A stretch of 64,000 bases of DNA, taken from Neodiprion pinetum. Lineage: Eukaryota > Arthropoda > Insecta > Hymenoptera > Diprionidae. The stretch spans positions 36,199,089-36,263,088 of the forward strand of contig NC_060232.1 in NCBI RefSeq assembly GCF_021155775.2, in the 5' to 3' direction. Positions 40,601 through 53,519 of the stretch are shown here, one piece after another (position 1 is the first letter of the stretch; each line of letters starts with the position of its first letter). The notes beneath the pieces are model-generated. The model did not search any database. It saw only the letters and a list, made by a program, of their open reading frames with translations, and had not been told where the DNA came from. The position numbers and the translations under genes are program-made.

Positions 40601-42113
40601 TACCCTGCAGCAGGCAGGAAAAGCATATAATACCATGTTTGCTCCGTCGCGATAAGCCTGAGACAATACCAAAATCCTTTGCCGTGACACGTCGCGTACT
40701 GAAATTCGTCGAGTCGAGTTTCCCTGCCCCAGGCGAATGCTGTTTGATACCTACTCACGATTAGATGATCAATTAATCGGAATAGCTGGGTATATTATAC
40801 TGCGACACGCGGGATCACAGTGGTGAATTTTCGATCGAAACGGTTCCTCATGGTCACCGGCGTAAGTCAGGTAGAACACTGATCCGTAAATCACGCTCTC
40901 CGCTCCACGTTTCGCGCATTCCGAGCTGCTGCAGAGATATTGGCGAACGATAAGGGGACCGGGTTTTGCATTGCTCGATAAATTGGTCCGGAGCTGTCTC
41001 CTCGATTTCTATCTGATCAATTAGAAGTTAGCCAGAAGTCACCGTGTTCCTTGGCTACCCCGTTCAGTCGGTAGACTGGACCACCAACGCCGAATGGCAA
41101 ACGTTCTCCGTTTCCGTTTCTTCGATCTTGCCGTCTTTGTGGACCTCCTACAGCCTCCAGAAGCACGTTCGAAACTTCGCTGACACTAATAAGGTTGCTC
41201 GATGTGATTGACTGCCAGCAGCAGGCTGGCCGGCAGGTCTTGAAATCCGGATTCGATGCGCTGCGGGCTGCAGAATGATCGTTTGCGATCTGACGTCAAA
41301 CCTGTCGCGACATCCGACGATCACTTAGTAGAGATTGCACAAGGGGCGTGTAATTGTACGTTTGATTCAGTGCTTATTCAACAGCTTGTGATATGATGAT
41401 TCCAATTTAGGTATATTAATGAGAAATTTCTACCACTGTCCCTTAAGACGCCGGTAGAGCCAATTACCACCGGCTCGTTTGTACTTTCATGGCCTCCTCG
41501 AGGCTTAATCCAATTATACTTTGGAGGAACTTAGCGATACTCGCACTGACAGTGGTCTTAACTCGCGGCTGCTCAAAACCACAGCTGGACCACCGAATGT
41601 CTCCGTTTTCAGTCCGAAGTCCTGAGGACAACTAAGGCACAACCAGTGACCACGTCCGTTCCAAAAACGCATTCACCTCTGCGGCCCATAACTGCATGTA
41701 TTGAGACATCATTTTGTACCTCGTAATCACATGCAAGAAGTAAAAGTGGATGAGGATTACAAAGTTGTTGATTATCACGCGTTGGGAAAACTTTCAGATA
41801 TAGTCACGGTGTGTACTATAAAATATTAGCGAATGGACATCGTTACGAAGGCAGTTTAAATATTGGTGAAATGAGAAACAAAAATATGCTGCAAGTAACT
41901 ATTTAGTGTAATTAAATAATTGCGACTACTACGATTTCTGGTTATCGCAACGTCAAATCTTGTATATTCAGGCTAATACATTTTCAGTTGAACGAGAACT
42001 TGAAATTGTTTTGCTATTGCGTCAACGTCAAATTATCACAATGTAATGGCAAAGAAGTGCGTTACGAGATGACCAAAATCTAACAGAAAAGTAACATTAT
42101 GCTAGATTTTATA
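37650..42113. other. Region without recognised genes
   Basis: About 4.5 kb with no supportable coding exon, RNA gene or repeat array. Opposing short open frames at 40546-40764 overlap and appear accidental. Runs such as TTAATCGATT and CAATTAG recur, as in insect noncoding regulatory DNA, but no specific enhancer can be named. Confidence 0.4.
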
Positions 42114-42533
42114 CACTGAGAGAAATTTTTAGTTACTGTTGTTACACAGTCCGCAACTATTTTCATTTTTTACCACAAGAGAAAAATATAGGTAGTTGTA
42201 GGTACAAACCAAAAATTAGTTTTGTAGCTGTAGCCAGGAAATCTACTTACTATATTTTCTTGTAACTGTAGCGAAAATTTGATTTTGGCGCAAAAATAAA
42301 TTAATGTTCGTGCCTTATTGAACTAAGAGTGCACAGCATTAATATTTTATAAAAATTATCCAGTAACTATGAGAAATGAAATTTTTCTCATTGTGATTAC
42401 AGTTAAAACGCCTCGTTCAAAAGTGATTTTCTTTTCTTTTTTATTCGAAACTGTATTTTTTGGCTGCACTAAAAAAATGGAAACAACTGCCAATGACCGT
42501 ACAGTAACCAGATCTATAAAATTTCTCTCACTG
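42114..42533. mobile_element. MITE-like inverted-repeat element 2
   Basis: The 420-bp AT-rich segment starts CACTGAGAGAAATTTTTAG followed by TTACTG. It ends with the near-complement: the reverse strand from 42533 reads CAGTGAGAGAAATTTTATAG, then TTACTG after a short gap. A similar internal palindrome (GAGAAATGAAATTTTTCTCA) sits near 42370-42390. It lacks a transposase, so it fits a non-autonomous DNA element. The 117-codon open frame at 42369-42722 runs across the right edge and is not a gene. Confidence 0.55.
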
Positions 42534-45500
42534 TTACACGTTTGCACATCGCGTTACAGGGATGCTGAAAGTGGACTTGGCCCTTCATCCCAGAATCAAT
42601 CGATCTTATTCGGATCGCCCGCATTGGTGTGGTACATGCAAGATTCATTTGGACAGGTGATCTGGCGACCGTTGGAGAGCCGGTGTCGGGGTAAAAATGT
42701 CAGAGGACCATCACGCCCCTAGGCGAAGAGCCGCAGGGTCGATGGGGAGCGGGTCCCGCACCCCCGGAATCATTGATTCGCAGTCGGCTTACCGCGGTTA
42801 TGAATCACGCCTGGGCGTTGACAGATGGAAGCTCACTTGCTCGTGCGAATTTCCCGGGTAAGAACGACCCTTTGACGGACGTGTTGGCGAAACACACTCG
42901 GTGGAGAGCGAGGAAAAAATTTTCTGCCCAGCGCGCCGCTCTGGCAGTGGCTGATTATGATGAATCGTAATCGGGGTTTGGAATTAATCTTCGAATGTAA
43001 TACTGGTCCGCTGATGTGGAAAAACAGTCGCTCAACAAGGAGAACGTTTCTGATTTGAGGTACAGTGATTAGTACAATTTGACTTTGACTCCGTGCGGTA
43101 TTCAAGGGTACATTATTCAGCGTCCGCACGTGCAAAGTACGTCGGAAACGTTGATCGCACGTTGATTCCTCGCTCCTCCGAGTAAACTTGATGAATTTCG
43201 TTCAGCCATGGTCGCGTTTACGGCGTTACACGCTACGCGTGAGACACTCATCGTCAGACCAGTGAAAAGCGCCCGGTTTTGTTCGACTATGGAATTATCT
43301 GCCGTCAGCGAGAACGCGATTAGAAATTTGAGCCGCTGAAGCGAATCAACGGACTTTACGGAAGTCGCCAACTTTACGAATGACGTTGCAATTCCCTGGG
43401 CTGACATGGTTCTTAACGGTTCGGTTCATTCGTCGCTTGGATGACTAGGCAAATGGGCTATCATCGCAGTTTATCCCGCAGACACGTATCGCCGCCCTTC
43501 GTCTTTATAATCACACGTGCGGATGTAACAAATTGACGGCTATAACTGGTATCCTCGGTGCATGAAAACACACCATATTGCATAAAGGGCCAAATGCAGT
43601 AGCTGTTAAATGACACTTTGCGCGCAGCACGCTGATGTATATTAAGAAATCGTTAACAACCCATGATATTCTCCATACTCGTCAACTTTTCATCATCCGC
43701 TACGCAAGGTGTTGCAATTTGGAGGAAGGTTACACAACATGAAACGAAATTATCAGACATTAGAGGGCAAAGAACAAAGGTCGAGGGTTGCGTTTCACGG
43801 CGCAAGGGTGTCAAAGAGGGGTTCAAATGTAGCATTAGGTAAATTATGGACGGCCCTTCACTGCCCTGTAATATACCTGACCCGTGGTGCGTTGGTGTAT
43901 CGATCGACACTGCAGTGGCCCAACGTACTACCCTGCATATAGGGTCGAAACAAGGGAGGTCTAAATTGCACTAAATACTCGTCAACGGTGACTTTGTCCG
44001 CTCGATCTAGCGGAAGGGCGAACCTGGAGGAGTTTCAGGAAAATTGAAGTTAAACATGCGATGGCCGAACAACAACCTCGGTCCTTCGGGAGACCCGTTA
44101 ACGTACCTTCGGCCAGACGTTTGTATTGAAAAGGGTCCACTTCTCTCGGGGTTATATTCGCCGTTGAACACTGTCATAACGACCGCCACTAGACTCAGGG
44201 CTGAGAGCAAGCTAATGCTCAACTATTCGCCGGATGGAACCTTGATTCGTTGCAATTACGAGATGTTCCTGAACAAATCGCAGCAAAAACCTTCGAGTGG
44301 TCCACGAGTTCTTTCACAGCTGGAACCTTGCCTGTAATGGAAACCTTTTCTCCCATACCGAGTCGGCGAAGAAAAAAGATAGGGCGATACTTTCACCTCG
44401 GACAAACTAATTGAAAATAACTTCAAGGGTTCCGCCCGGCATCCCTTTGAACGTTTCATCCCTCTCCACCCTTCCTCACCGACCCGGGTAACCTGGAGCG
44501 GCTTCCTCACCGAGCCGATCGTTCTCCACCACCTGTGAATGCACCTTGACGTGATGAACGCCCACCGCAATTAATCAACCCGTCTAGTCGTAATTATTAC
44601 AGCTAGTAGGTACCCGCGTGTGTAGCGTAAGCTGTTAAGCCCGTTTCACCGGGGTGAAACGTCATCCCCGTTCGAGGTTTGGCTGTTCCTCCGGCATGGT
44701 GCACAGGGCAATTCGACAATAAGCGCAGCGGTGCTCAGGGACTAAAAGTAGTTTGACCTCCATTGTGCACGCGCTAGTGTTCACTATTTATACACAGAGC
44801 AGAGGCGCCTCGATCCTATTACATCTACCTGCCTCGTCGAGAGCGATCCATTAATCCGTCCTGCAGCGACCGATCAATGCTCCACGAGAGTCTCCGGCCT
44901 GCGGGATCCGGGCCTTCAGCCCCCGGGTCCGGAGCTCGGAGTGTGTCGGAAGCCATCGAGTGTTCCCCAACTTTTTTCATTCCTGCCTGCATATCTCGCA
45001 GCGGGTAAATAATTACCGGAGTAAAGCGGGGCGCCATTAATACTCGTTAACCTGACTTTGTGTGGCCGTTGAGGAGGGAGGCTTGACCCGGTGCGTCAAA
45101 TATCTCGAATCAGTTCGTGCCGTCGCCCCCGGGTTTTTCGGTACCTGTATTGTTTTTTTTCTTTTTTTAATTTTTTCTCCACTCCACTCCCCGCAGCCAC
45201 GGGAGCCGCGTGCTTTCACCTGACTTTTCGTTCTTTGTTCTTTCCATGTTTTACTTTTTCATTTTATTCTTCTTCTTTCGCGCTATGTACACGTGTATGG
45301 GGGGGTTTCTTTTTTTTCTTTTTTCGTTCGTTTGTTTGCCACTCTTTTCATTTCTCTTTGTGCACGGTATCCCGTCGACGCCCGGCGACTTTCTGCACCG
45401 GGGGATCGAACGCGTGATACCCCAACTTTACAGAACTTCAAAATTACTTTTCTCATTCTTTCTCGCGGCGTTACAGCGCCGCTTCTACCCTCCTACTGAC

Positions 45501-46668
45501 GTCGCTGTTTCACTGCGCGATATCCTCAACACTCTCCTTCGAGCTCCATTATTATATTATATTTACCTCTCGAATGACAAGACGAGTGAATGTAAATAAA
45601 TGAATAAGTAATAAGACATCTTTCGCGGTGTTCCAAGGGAACCGGCTGCTGATAAAGCTTTCGTCGTTCTCTTACCACTCTGCGCGTCACGCTTTCTTTT
45701 CACATTTCGCAATTCCTTGTTCCAATACCGATGCAAAAAATGCAGCGAGCACCAGTCACAATATTCTTTGGGATAAAAATTTTCCAATGTGCGTTTGAAA
45801 AGTGGCTTGGAGGTTAAAAAACAAGTACGAAACGGAGAGCATTCTCCAGGATATAAGGAGGAAATGGCCGTGCACCACAGTTGCATTTACTCTACACGTC
45901 CGACTTTTCCGATCGATCAGCTGCCGTTCCTGCAGGATGAAAAACAGAGAGAGAAAGAGAGAGCGACAGAGAGATACAGAGAGACGAATTGCGCGGGTAA
46001 AAAGTTTCGCCAGCTACTCAATGGCTGATGAGGTAAATCCAGACAAATAAAGTCCTGCGTGGCTAGCCGTTCGGTCGAGTCTGATACAGATAGCCTCGCG
46101 GCTAATCCACCGCCGGGCTTTCAAGATAGGAATGAATTATGCGTCCTGCAGCATCGGACGACTCTTTTCGAACAGAATCTGGACAAAATAGCCCGAGATA
46201 TAGATGGGATTCGGATACTCGTGCGTGTATAGGAGTTACGGCAGCTGGGGGAATATCACAATTTCACAATTTCACCCTCTCGAATTTCCACCTCTTTTCG
46301 TTTCGCCGTTATACCTACGCAGGAATTATTAACAGAAGACCGCAAATAATTATATCATACGTACGCATAGTTGCCGCATTAGCGTTAATTTGGATTCGCA
46401 TATTTTAGCAAAATACTTGCGGTCCGTACTTGCCGTATGAGCTTGTGATCACGTGATCACAGTGCGGTTAGACACAACGTAATATCGCAGTTTGTTATCC
46501 CGGGGATTGTCGGGTCTGAGGTTTTATCAATTATTTATCTCCAATTGCCCGGCTGCATTAAATAATTGATGAACGAAATTTTATTCGTTGTTGAAAATTA
46601 TCCACATCGGTACAGCTGCGTAACAGTTGCTTGTTTGAGGCCACTTCCGTTCCGTGATTAAATTAATT

Positions 46669-46677
<9 letters not shown>
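42534..46677. other. GC-richer region, no gene called
   Basis: Many overlapping open frames occur because stop codons are sparse, but none shows a domain. Notable items are an 18-bp perfect palindrome at 44643-44660 (GTTTCACCGGGGTGAAAC) and a T-rich stretch at 45150-45360 that creates a false hydrophobic frame. A small frame on the - strand at 44007-44222 is noted under findings. A frame near 45380-45430 reading APGDRTRDTP resembles peptides seen when decayed retroelement or SINE sequence is translated. Confidence 0.3.
46445..46460. promoter_or_regulatory. Palindromic E-box (CACGTG core)
   Basis: GTGATCACGTGATCAC is a perfect 16-bp palindrome centred on the bHLH-zip E-box CACGTG with TC/GA flanks, as preferred by Mitf/USF-type factors. 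No adjacent gene is recognised, so its use is unknown. Confidence 0.3.

Positions 46678-46708
<31 letters not shown>
46678..46708. repeat. (GA)n microsatellite
   Basis: An uninterrupted run of about 15 GA units. GA tracts bind GAGA factor in insects, but this may be a plain microsatellite. Confidence 0.9.
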
Positions 46709-46711
<3 letters not shown>

Positions 46712-48801
46712 TTCGATTACAGAGAAACAGCGCTGCTCTTCGCCCAGCTCGCAAATATAATATACAATACGATTATTACGGGTTTTGTGGTAATCAGAAC
46801 CATCGGCATTTGCGGATGAGGAAACCCAGTACAATTGTTATATCGAGTTGCGGGAATTTCGTTTAAAATCTGCAAGCAAATTCCCAGCCACGACCACCCG
46901 GAGGAATTAAATAATTAGTAAATGGCAACGCGCACATGTAAATTAAATCGTCAGTATTTTTCGCGCGTGCATGCGAATAATGGTTAACGTCTCTGGGCGA
47001 GTTGTACGATATTCAAATTGAGAGTTTCTAACACAAGTTGAGGTTCTACACCTAGATACGATATCGGAGAATTATGTTAACGGTGAGAAAAATTGTTTTT
47101 TTTCCACTCTTCTCTTCCCTTTAATTTTTTTGCCCCAGCGATTTTGTAAAGGGAGGAACGCGCAGAGGCTGATTAAATTCGTTACCGCGGTTGAAAAAGA
47201 ACTTCCCATGAAATTTGATGTTTGGATAAATGAAGTTGAGGGGGCTATTTTTCGACCGCTAATGACAGGCCGTGGTTTTCACAGCATCTGTACAGCTCGC
47301 TCACTCCGGTGAAGAGAAATGCGAGACATTTGGTGAGGCGGGGGTGTCTTAAGTTTGGTGGTAAAACGAAGGGAACGGGACGGGATGATCTTTCGGGGAA
47401 AATATTCCGGGCGTAATAAAATTAATCAAAGTGTAATACTCGTTCGCAGAGGACGCCGAAAATATGCTTCGAGGTCCCGGCAATAAAGAGTTCCGCCGGG
47501 ACGGTTATGAACAAAAGTAATTAGCAGGCTGCCGCGGTGAAGAGGGGAGGAGGGAAGAAGAAGCCTCGGGAAATTAGCCATCCTGCAAGACGAGGCCGGC
47601 TGTCATCGTCACGGTAGATTATACGTGTCTATAAGGGCGCGGGGCGTTCGGTTCACTTCTTCTCCGAAGACTTTCAATTTCGGTGCTTAATACGTTCGCT
47701 CTCCGAAAGCACTGCGCGCCGTGCGGAGTTAATTTCGCCAAGTTTCGCAAGGTGGAAAGCGATTTTCTACGTCTCTAGGAGCCTCCGGGAATCCCGAAGT
47801 TGTTAGTTACAGTCGTTTTACACCGCGATTTCTGTTCCTTTTTAGGAATGTGCGTGTAATATACCTACGAGTATATACTTAACTGCGGACTCAGCTCGTG
47901 CTCGAGTACTTTTAGGTACGTAGGTACTTCGTACTTCGCTCGGTTAAATGAGCACAGCTAGGCGCTATACGCGCGCTGTGCAGCTTCTTCGAATATCTAT
48001 CTAGAAAGTGAAAACGGAGAACGAAGAAAGGGTGAGGGTGAGGTGAAAAAGAGAAGAAACCACTTTTTACCATAGCGAAAGCGGCCTCCCGCGAATACGG
48101 TGGATAAATTATGTAAGCCGGGAGGATTTTTTGGATAAGGTTATACGGCCGTCTCGGAATATAGAAGGTTGCAAGGTGATTCTATGAAGATGGGTGGTGG
48201 AAAAAATTCATACGTCGATTATCGGGGATACTCAGCTATTGCAATAAAACTTCTATAGCCATCAGGCTGGGGAAAAAAATTCAGATATTCAGCATTCAAG
48301 GGATAACCAATATTATAGATGGATAGATTTCGAAAAACGAGAAAAATACTTTTCAATTGTTTCTTTGTTTCTACTCGATTTTCCGGGACGTTGATTTGTT
48401 GTAATCTTTAAAAAATATCCCCGGAACTTGCAGTGTGTTATTGAGTCTAATTTTCGACCGTAATATCTACTCAATATTTGTTTTCAATTTATCAATCCGA
48501 ATTTCCATTCCAACAAAAGTGTTTCAAAAAAAGAAGAAAGAAAATTGTTGCCCCTATATACCACTTGGCATCGCAGCTGGGAACGAGCCGGTTGATTTAT
48601 TTTTATCCACGAGCCCTTCATCAGCGAGTCCGCGAACCAACTTGAATTATATACGCGAGGGAAAGCTTGCCGTAACAATCCAAATTGTATATCATACGAG
48701 TATATATACCTGTATAGGTATAAGATAAAAGGGGATAAAGAAAAAGACATAATTAGCTCGCGATTAAGGGGTGGTAAATCAAGTTTCACTTTGGCCCGCA
48801 G
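46709..48801. other. Region without recognised genes
   Basis: No coding exon is supported. Repeated GTAGGTAC-like words occur near 47.9 kb. It lies upstream of the promoter-like site at 48802. Confidence 0.4.
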
Positions 48802-48830
48802 TATATAAGGCGTGAGAAGACAGCGGTCAT
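48802..48830 (+). promoter_or_regulatory. Core promoter-like site without a recognised gene
   Basis: TATATAAG at 48802-48809 in a GC flank is followed at the proper distance (27 bp) by an initiator-like TCATAG whose A is 48829. The next 350 bp are purine- and GC-rich like a leader, with a possible donor (CTCCAG/GTCAGC) near 48967. No coding sequence on the + strand follows within the window. If real, it would start a transcript with distant exons or a noncoding RNA. Confidence 0.3.
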
Positions 48831-51800
48831 AGTCTCTCTTTGGCGGTGCGGAGAGGCGCGAGGCGGGGAAAGAACGAGAGATTTAATCGAGAGAGTAAAA
48901 GAAATATTATTTCATCCCCAACGTCCGGGAATCTCTCACCCCTCACCCTCGGCTTCGACCCTCCTCCAGGTCAGCGGCTCGGCGTGTCTGTGTGTGCAAA
49001 GCCGGACGTCGACGCCACGAGTGGAGGACGAGGAAGCGGAGAACGCCCTCCTGCAGCGGTCCGGAGTCGAGAGAGGAATTAATCAAAGCGGTGGCTTTGC
49101 TGCAGGGAGAGAAGCGACTCCGGCGAGATCGTCGAAGAAGCCGAAAGAAATAATATAATAAATAAACTTGCGGTCGTCGAGGAGAAACTTCTGCATGACA
49201 CTCGTCGAAGTGGCGCCGTCTCCTCTTCGCCTGCCGAGCCTTTCGGCGTGTCGCTTGTTTACGGTCGGAAATCACCGGATCATTTGCGAGTCCTGGTTCG
49301 ATGGTCTTTCGATCCTACTTCGAGGTTGGACCACGAATTTAGTCCGAAATAGGGCTCTGAGATTCATCGATTGATCCTAGACTTGGATTAATTAGCTGAG
49401 GATGATTGATTGAAAGTGGAATTTATTGAAGGGACCGATCCATCGATTGATCGGAAAAACAAGTAACTCAAAGAGACGATTAATCGATCAGTTGCCGAGT
49501 CCTACATGCATGAACACAAAACGTTGAATCAAAGCTTTAAAAACTGGGTAGGGGTCAAAACTTGGATCGGGCGATATTGCGAATGGCCGATGTACAGAAA
49601 TTTCAAACATGCAAAAATAAAATAACGAAAGATTTTGAATAATTTAACATTCGTTGCCCTGCAAGCTTGTGACTTTAGTCAGGAAAATACTTGGATGTAG
49701 TAAACGTACGCCTTTATTAAAATTCACGTTGACGTTAATCGAAATTTATTTCAGAGTATTTGAGGAGTTCCATTAAAGAAAAGTCGACGAATACGAATTT
49801 GGTTTAAAAAACAAACGAGCAATAATATATTATTTCTGAAACGATTGACAATCGGACTTGTTTAGTTTCAACATCTGGTACTGATTTTCCTCATATTGGC
49901 GAGACAGATTTTCGTTTCCGTAAAATTAATCTCAATCGACTTCAGCCGGACGGTTTGAACTCTGATTGAATAAGTTTTATCTTTTTGATCAATATCTCGA
50001 CTGCAGGCCTGCACGGTTGATACATCCTTGAGACACGATTTATCAGCCGCGTTTCATATTATATACCAAGCAGTTTTCTGCATCGCTCCGAAGGATCTGC
50101 TCCTCGTTCCGCCCCGTTTGCCCGGGTAAATGCGACGTAATTGAGCATATATAGCTTGGTAACGGAGAATTAATGTCCCCAGGGTCTTTGTGTACCTTAG
50201 CAGCCTTTGTCGACGATCGCGAGTCCCGCCATTGCGCGGCTCGGTTCCAGAAGATGAGTGTCACTTCTCGAGGATTCTTGACCGTCCAGGAAATCCGGGA
50301 TGTTTTATGTTTGGGGGTCAAGATCGAGGGCTGGCGAAAGGCTCGCTCTTCGTCCTCCAGCGAAATTTTTCACTCCGATACTCAATTGGTACTTAAGCGT
50401 GCAATTATTCTTTTCTTTCCTCGATGACATAAATGGTTTTGTTAATCGGGCTTTCAGGTATTCTTCGATATTGCCGGAAAATTTATACGAGTCAAAGTTT
50501 CGAAATGAAGAATTTTTTTTTCCAAAGAGTAGAAACGAATCTATCACTGTTAAACGAGATCGACGGATTTTCTTGTACTCGTAATTCACCCGTTTCGATT
50601 GTTGTAACGCGATATAGACAAACGAGTGAGTATTCTCTCGTGAATAAAATTCTTTCTCCTTGTACATACACTGATAATTTCCGTACGAATAACGCTTATA
50701 AATTACAATTATGTTTCGGATGTGTTCAAACGTACCTGAAGCTTCGTTTTCTAGTCTTCCTCGTCTTCGAGACGGGGAGTCGAGGCACAGAATACGGTGT
50801 TTCGATTGTAATCAAGATGAACACCTGTCGCAGTGTAAAGCCTGGAGCCAACCCGGTATTCAAAACCTCTGCAATCGCCTCAACAATCTCCGTGTTTATA
50901 ATCTGAAAGATTAATTGTTTAGTCCGTTTGTATTTTTCGTAAAACAGAGACGTATAAAAGCAGGCTGCAACGGGGTTCGGTGCGACAATACATTCTATGC
51001 GCAAGTTTTTTTTCCTCCTCGTCTCTTTTTTTCGACTTTCAAGTAACTGATTCCCCGGTTTAAAAAATGGAAAATTTCAGACCGCTAACACCGCAGAGCG
51101 GAGCGTTCGAAATTTGAACGAGGGAGTTGAGAGGGCGGAGTTGGCTCCTTGAGCTCCTAATGGAAGTACTTGACCACACTCACGCCTCAGGCCAAGAGGT
51201 GTAGGCTAATGCTCACCCCACTCAACCAACTACGAGGCCACTTGTCCCCTGACCGAGGAAGTAATATATTATCGTTTGGGAGGCTTGGCGCGCAAGCCCA
51301 AAGAAATTGATCGGACACGTATGAAATAGCTTCTGGAAAAAATAGTCGAATCCGGATCGTAAGTTGGATAATTTTTACGCACGTCGAGAAAAACGGTGCA
51401 ACTTTTTGTTTGCGGTGTAAAATCACCCTCCGGAAACGGGAGACGGCAGACTTTATTGCGAAGAAGATGCGTATCGTTTGCAGGTAGTTTTGAGAGTTGG
51501 GGTAGCGTCGAGATTCGCGATACCGACGAGCAAGTAGCGTTTCGGTTACTCAACGACTTTCAAGTACTTGAGAGTTTTGAACACTCGCGTAGTTGGTTGG
51601 CACGCAGAAGACCCGGGAAACCGGGCGGCAGAACTATCCGTCGAACAAGCCTTAGAAATAACGGAAAGACGTCTAATTAGAACGCTGACGATGTACCGCC
51701 AAGTTTCGGCGTGTTTAACCGCCAACTTTTGCTTTTTCATCCCAGCTTCCGACGTACGCGTCGATAGAAACTACGTTTTCTGTTCAATTTACTCCGGCCG

Positions 51801-53519
51801 AACAACGAACCGGAAGATTGAGAATAATCGGGACTAACAACGCGGTGCACCGTATTTCTTTCCTCGATTCGTGGAAGCTGGTCCTAACGGGGTCAGAGGT
51901 CGGCCGTTGGCCTGCCGTAATTTTTAAAGCTGAATTCTCGGTCCTCGATACTTCGTCGAAGGAGAAATAATGACCGAACGATTCTTGCCATCGTATTGTT
52001 GGACGTGATTCGGTGTTCGGCAAATGTTCAGCGATGAAAATGATGGTAGAGAAGAAATAGAATCTCAAGTGAGTCAGCGGCGGCCATTTTGATTTTTCTA
52101 TGGCGCGTTGATCCGACTGTTGAAATCTACCTTGCCTATAGTTTTTTTTTCAGACCATTCGTCGAGTTCGCAGCTGCTTTTGACGCTTGACACTTGGATC
52201 TGAAGAATCACTTCCGCACCACAATATTGTTCGAAAATAGGTCCAGTTTAGTTTTCGAAAATTCATCTTGAGTAATTCGCTGTTGACGCTATACTTCTCG
52301 CGGCTTGTTTCACAAGGCGTCCTTTGTCCGATTGTTCGACCGAACTCGAGTCTCAACTTCCGCTTGCAGAGGAGTTTGAATCAGTTTAGCGTGTCCAACG
52401 TACGCTTGGTTTCTTTTGTACCCACTACAATTCTAGTTGGTGTTTGCACGTACACCGATAGTTTGATCTTCGCCTTTTTCCACGTACCAACGGCGCCTTC
52501 TAAAACTTTTGTACCCCGCTTTGTGAGGGTGAAAAAAGCTAGAGTGGGAGGCCATATTTTCATGATCTATGAACGGAAAAGACAAAAGGCGGGAACGATG
52601 AAAAGGGCTGTTTCCAAGCACAAGAAATCGACAAATTTAGTTTCTGTCCATTCATTAGATGGAAACGAATTGATCAAACTATTTATCTCAACGAATATTT
52701 TTTTCATGCATAATGTTTTTCAATTTCGTAAATTGACCTGTCATTTTTCAATTGAAATCAACCAAATTCTGTTCCGAGTTCCATGTAATCCAACAGCAAG
52801 TGGAGACTGAGACTGGAAAACAGTGATAAAATAATGAAACTCTTGGTGGAATTTATAAAATACCGTTCGAAAACAATTTTTTCTGTTTGGGGGGCATTAA
52901 TCAATCGAAAAAGTGTTGGTTTTAATTTATACGAAGGGCGCGGTGTTGGTAGCGGGTCGGTTTCGCGTGGATTTACGGTAGGTCGAGTGGCTGGAATTAA
53001 TCAACATTACGCCACGCGGAAGGATTAAAAAATTTTCCCTCTCCAGCCGAGGTTGAAGCGTTGATTTCCGATCACAGAGTGTTTCGATTCAATTTCAAGC
53101 TTCGGAATCGTTTGTGGAAATCTCTTTAATACACCTATAGCAGTCTTTCAATGTCACGGTGTCGTTTCGGTTGACATTAACCGACGAGGATCATCGAACC
53201 ACGTGATTGCTATTGTTCGTCCAAGTCTGTATTTTCCAAGGTTTGCATAATTGGAGAGGCCACCGCAGCTCCGTAATTAATTAAGTAATTACCGACAAGC
53301 CTTTTTAATCAATCGCCAGGCGAGCGAATGAACGAAATTAGAAAGAAGGCTGCCGTAGTAACGTGCCGGGTATAACGGTTCGCTGAAATTTCTCCTCCCT
53401 TTCCAGTAAAAATAATTCAAACCTCTGTACGCGGTATCAGAGCTATAAATCTCCGGCGAAATTCGTATAATTGAAAGATTCGGCCCTACGCAGGGCGGTG
53501 GAATTACGCGTGACTTTAG
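48831..53519. other. Region without recognised genes
   Basis: It begins with the GC-rich stretch after the promoter-like site and is otherwise mixed. A TATAAAAG at 50953-50960 is a second promoter-like word. Open frames such as 50433-50906 and 52268-52810 lack domains and overlap others in opposite frames. I call no gene. Confidence 0.35.

Noticed and set aside
45091..45599. Hydrophobic open frames suggesting membrane proteins
   Set aside because: The Phe/Leu runs come from T-homopolymers and TTC/TTT repeats.
50711..50914. Zinc-knuckle-like motif CFDCNQDEHLSQC
   Set aside because: The spacing is C-x2-C-x4-H-x3-C rather than x4 before the last Cys; the frame is short and isolated.
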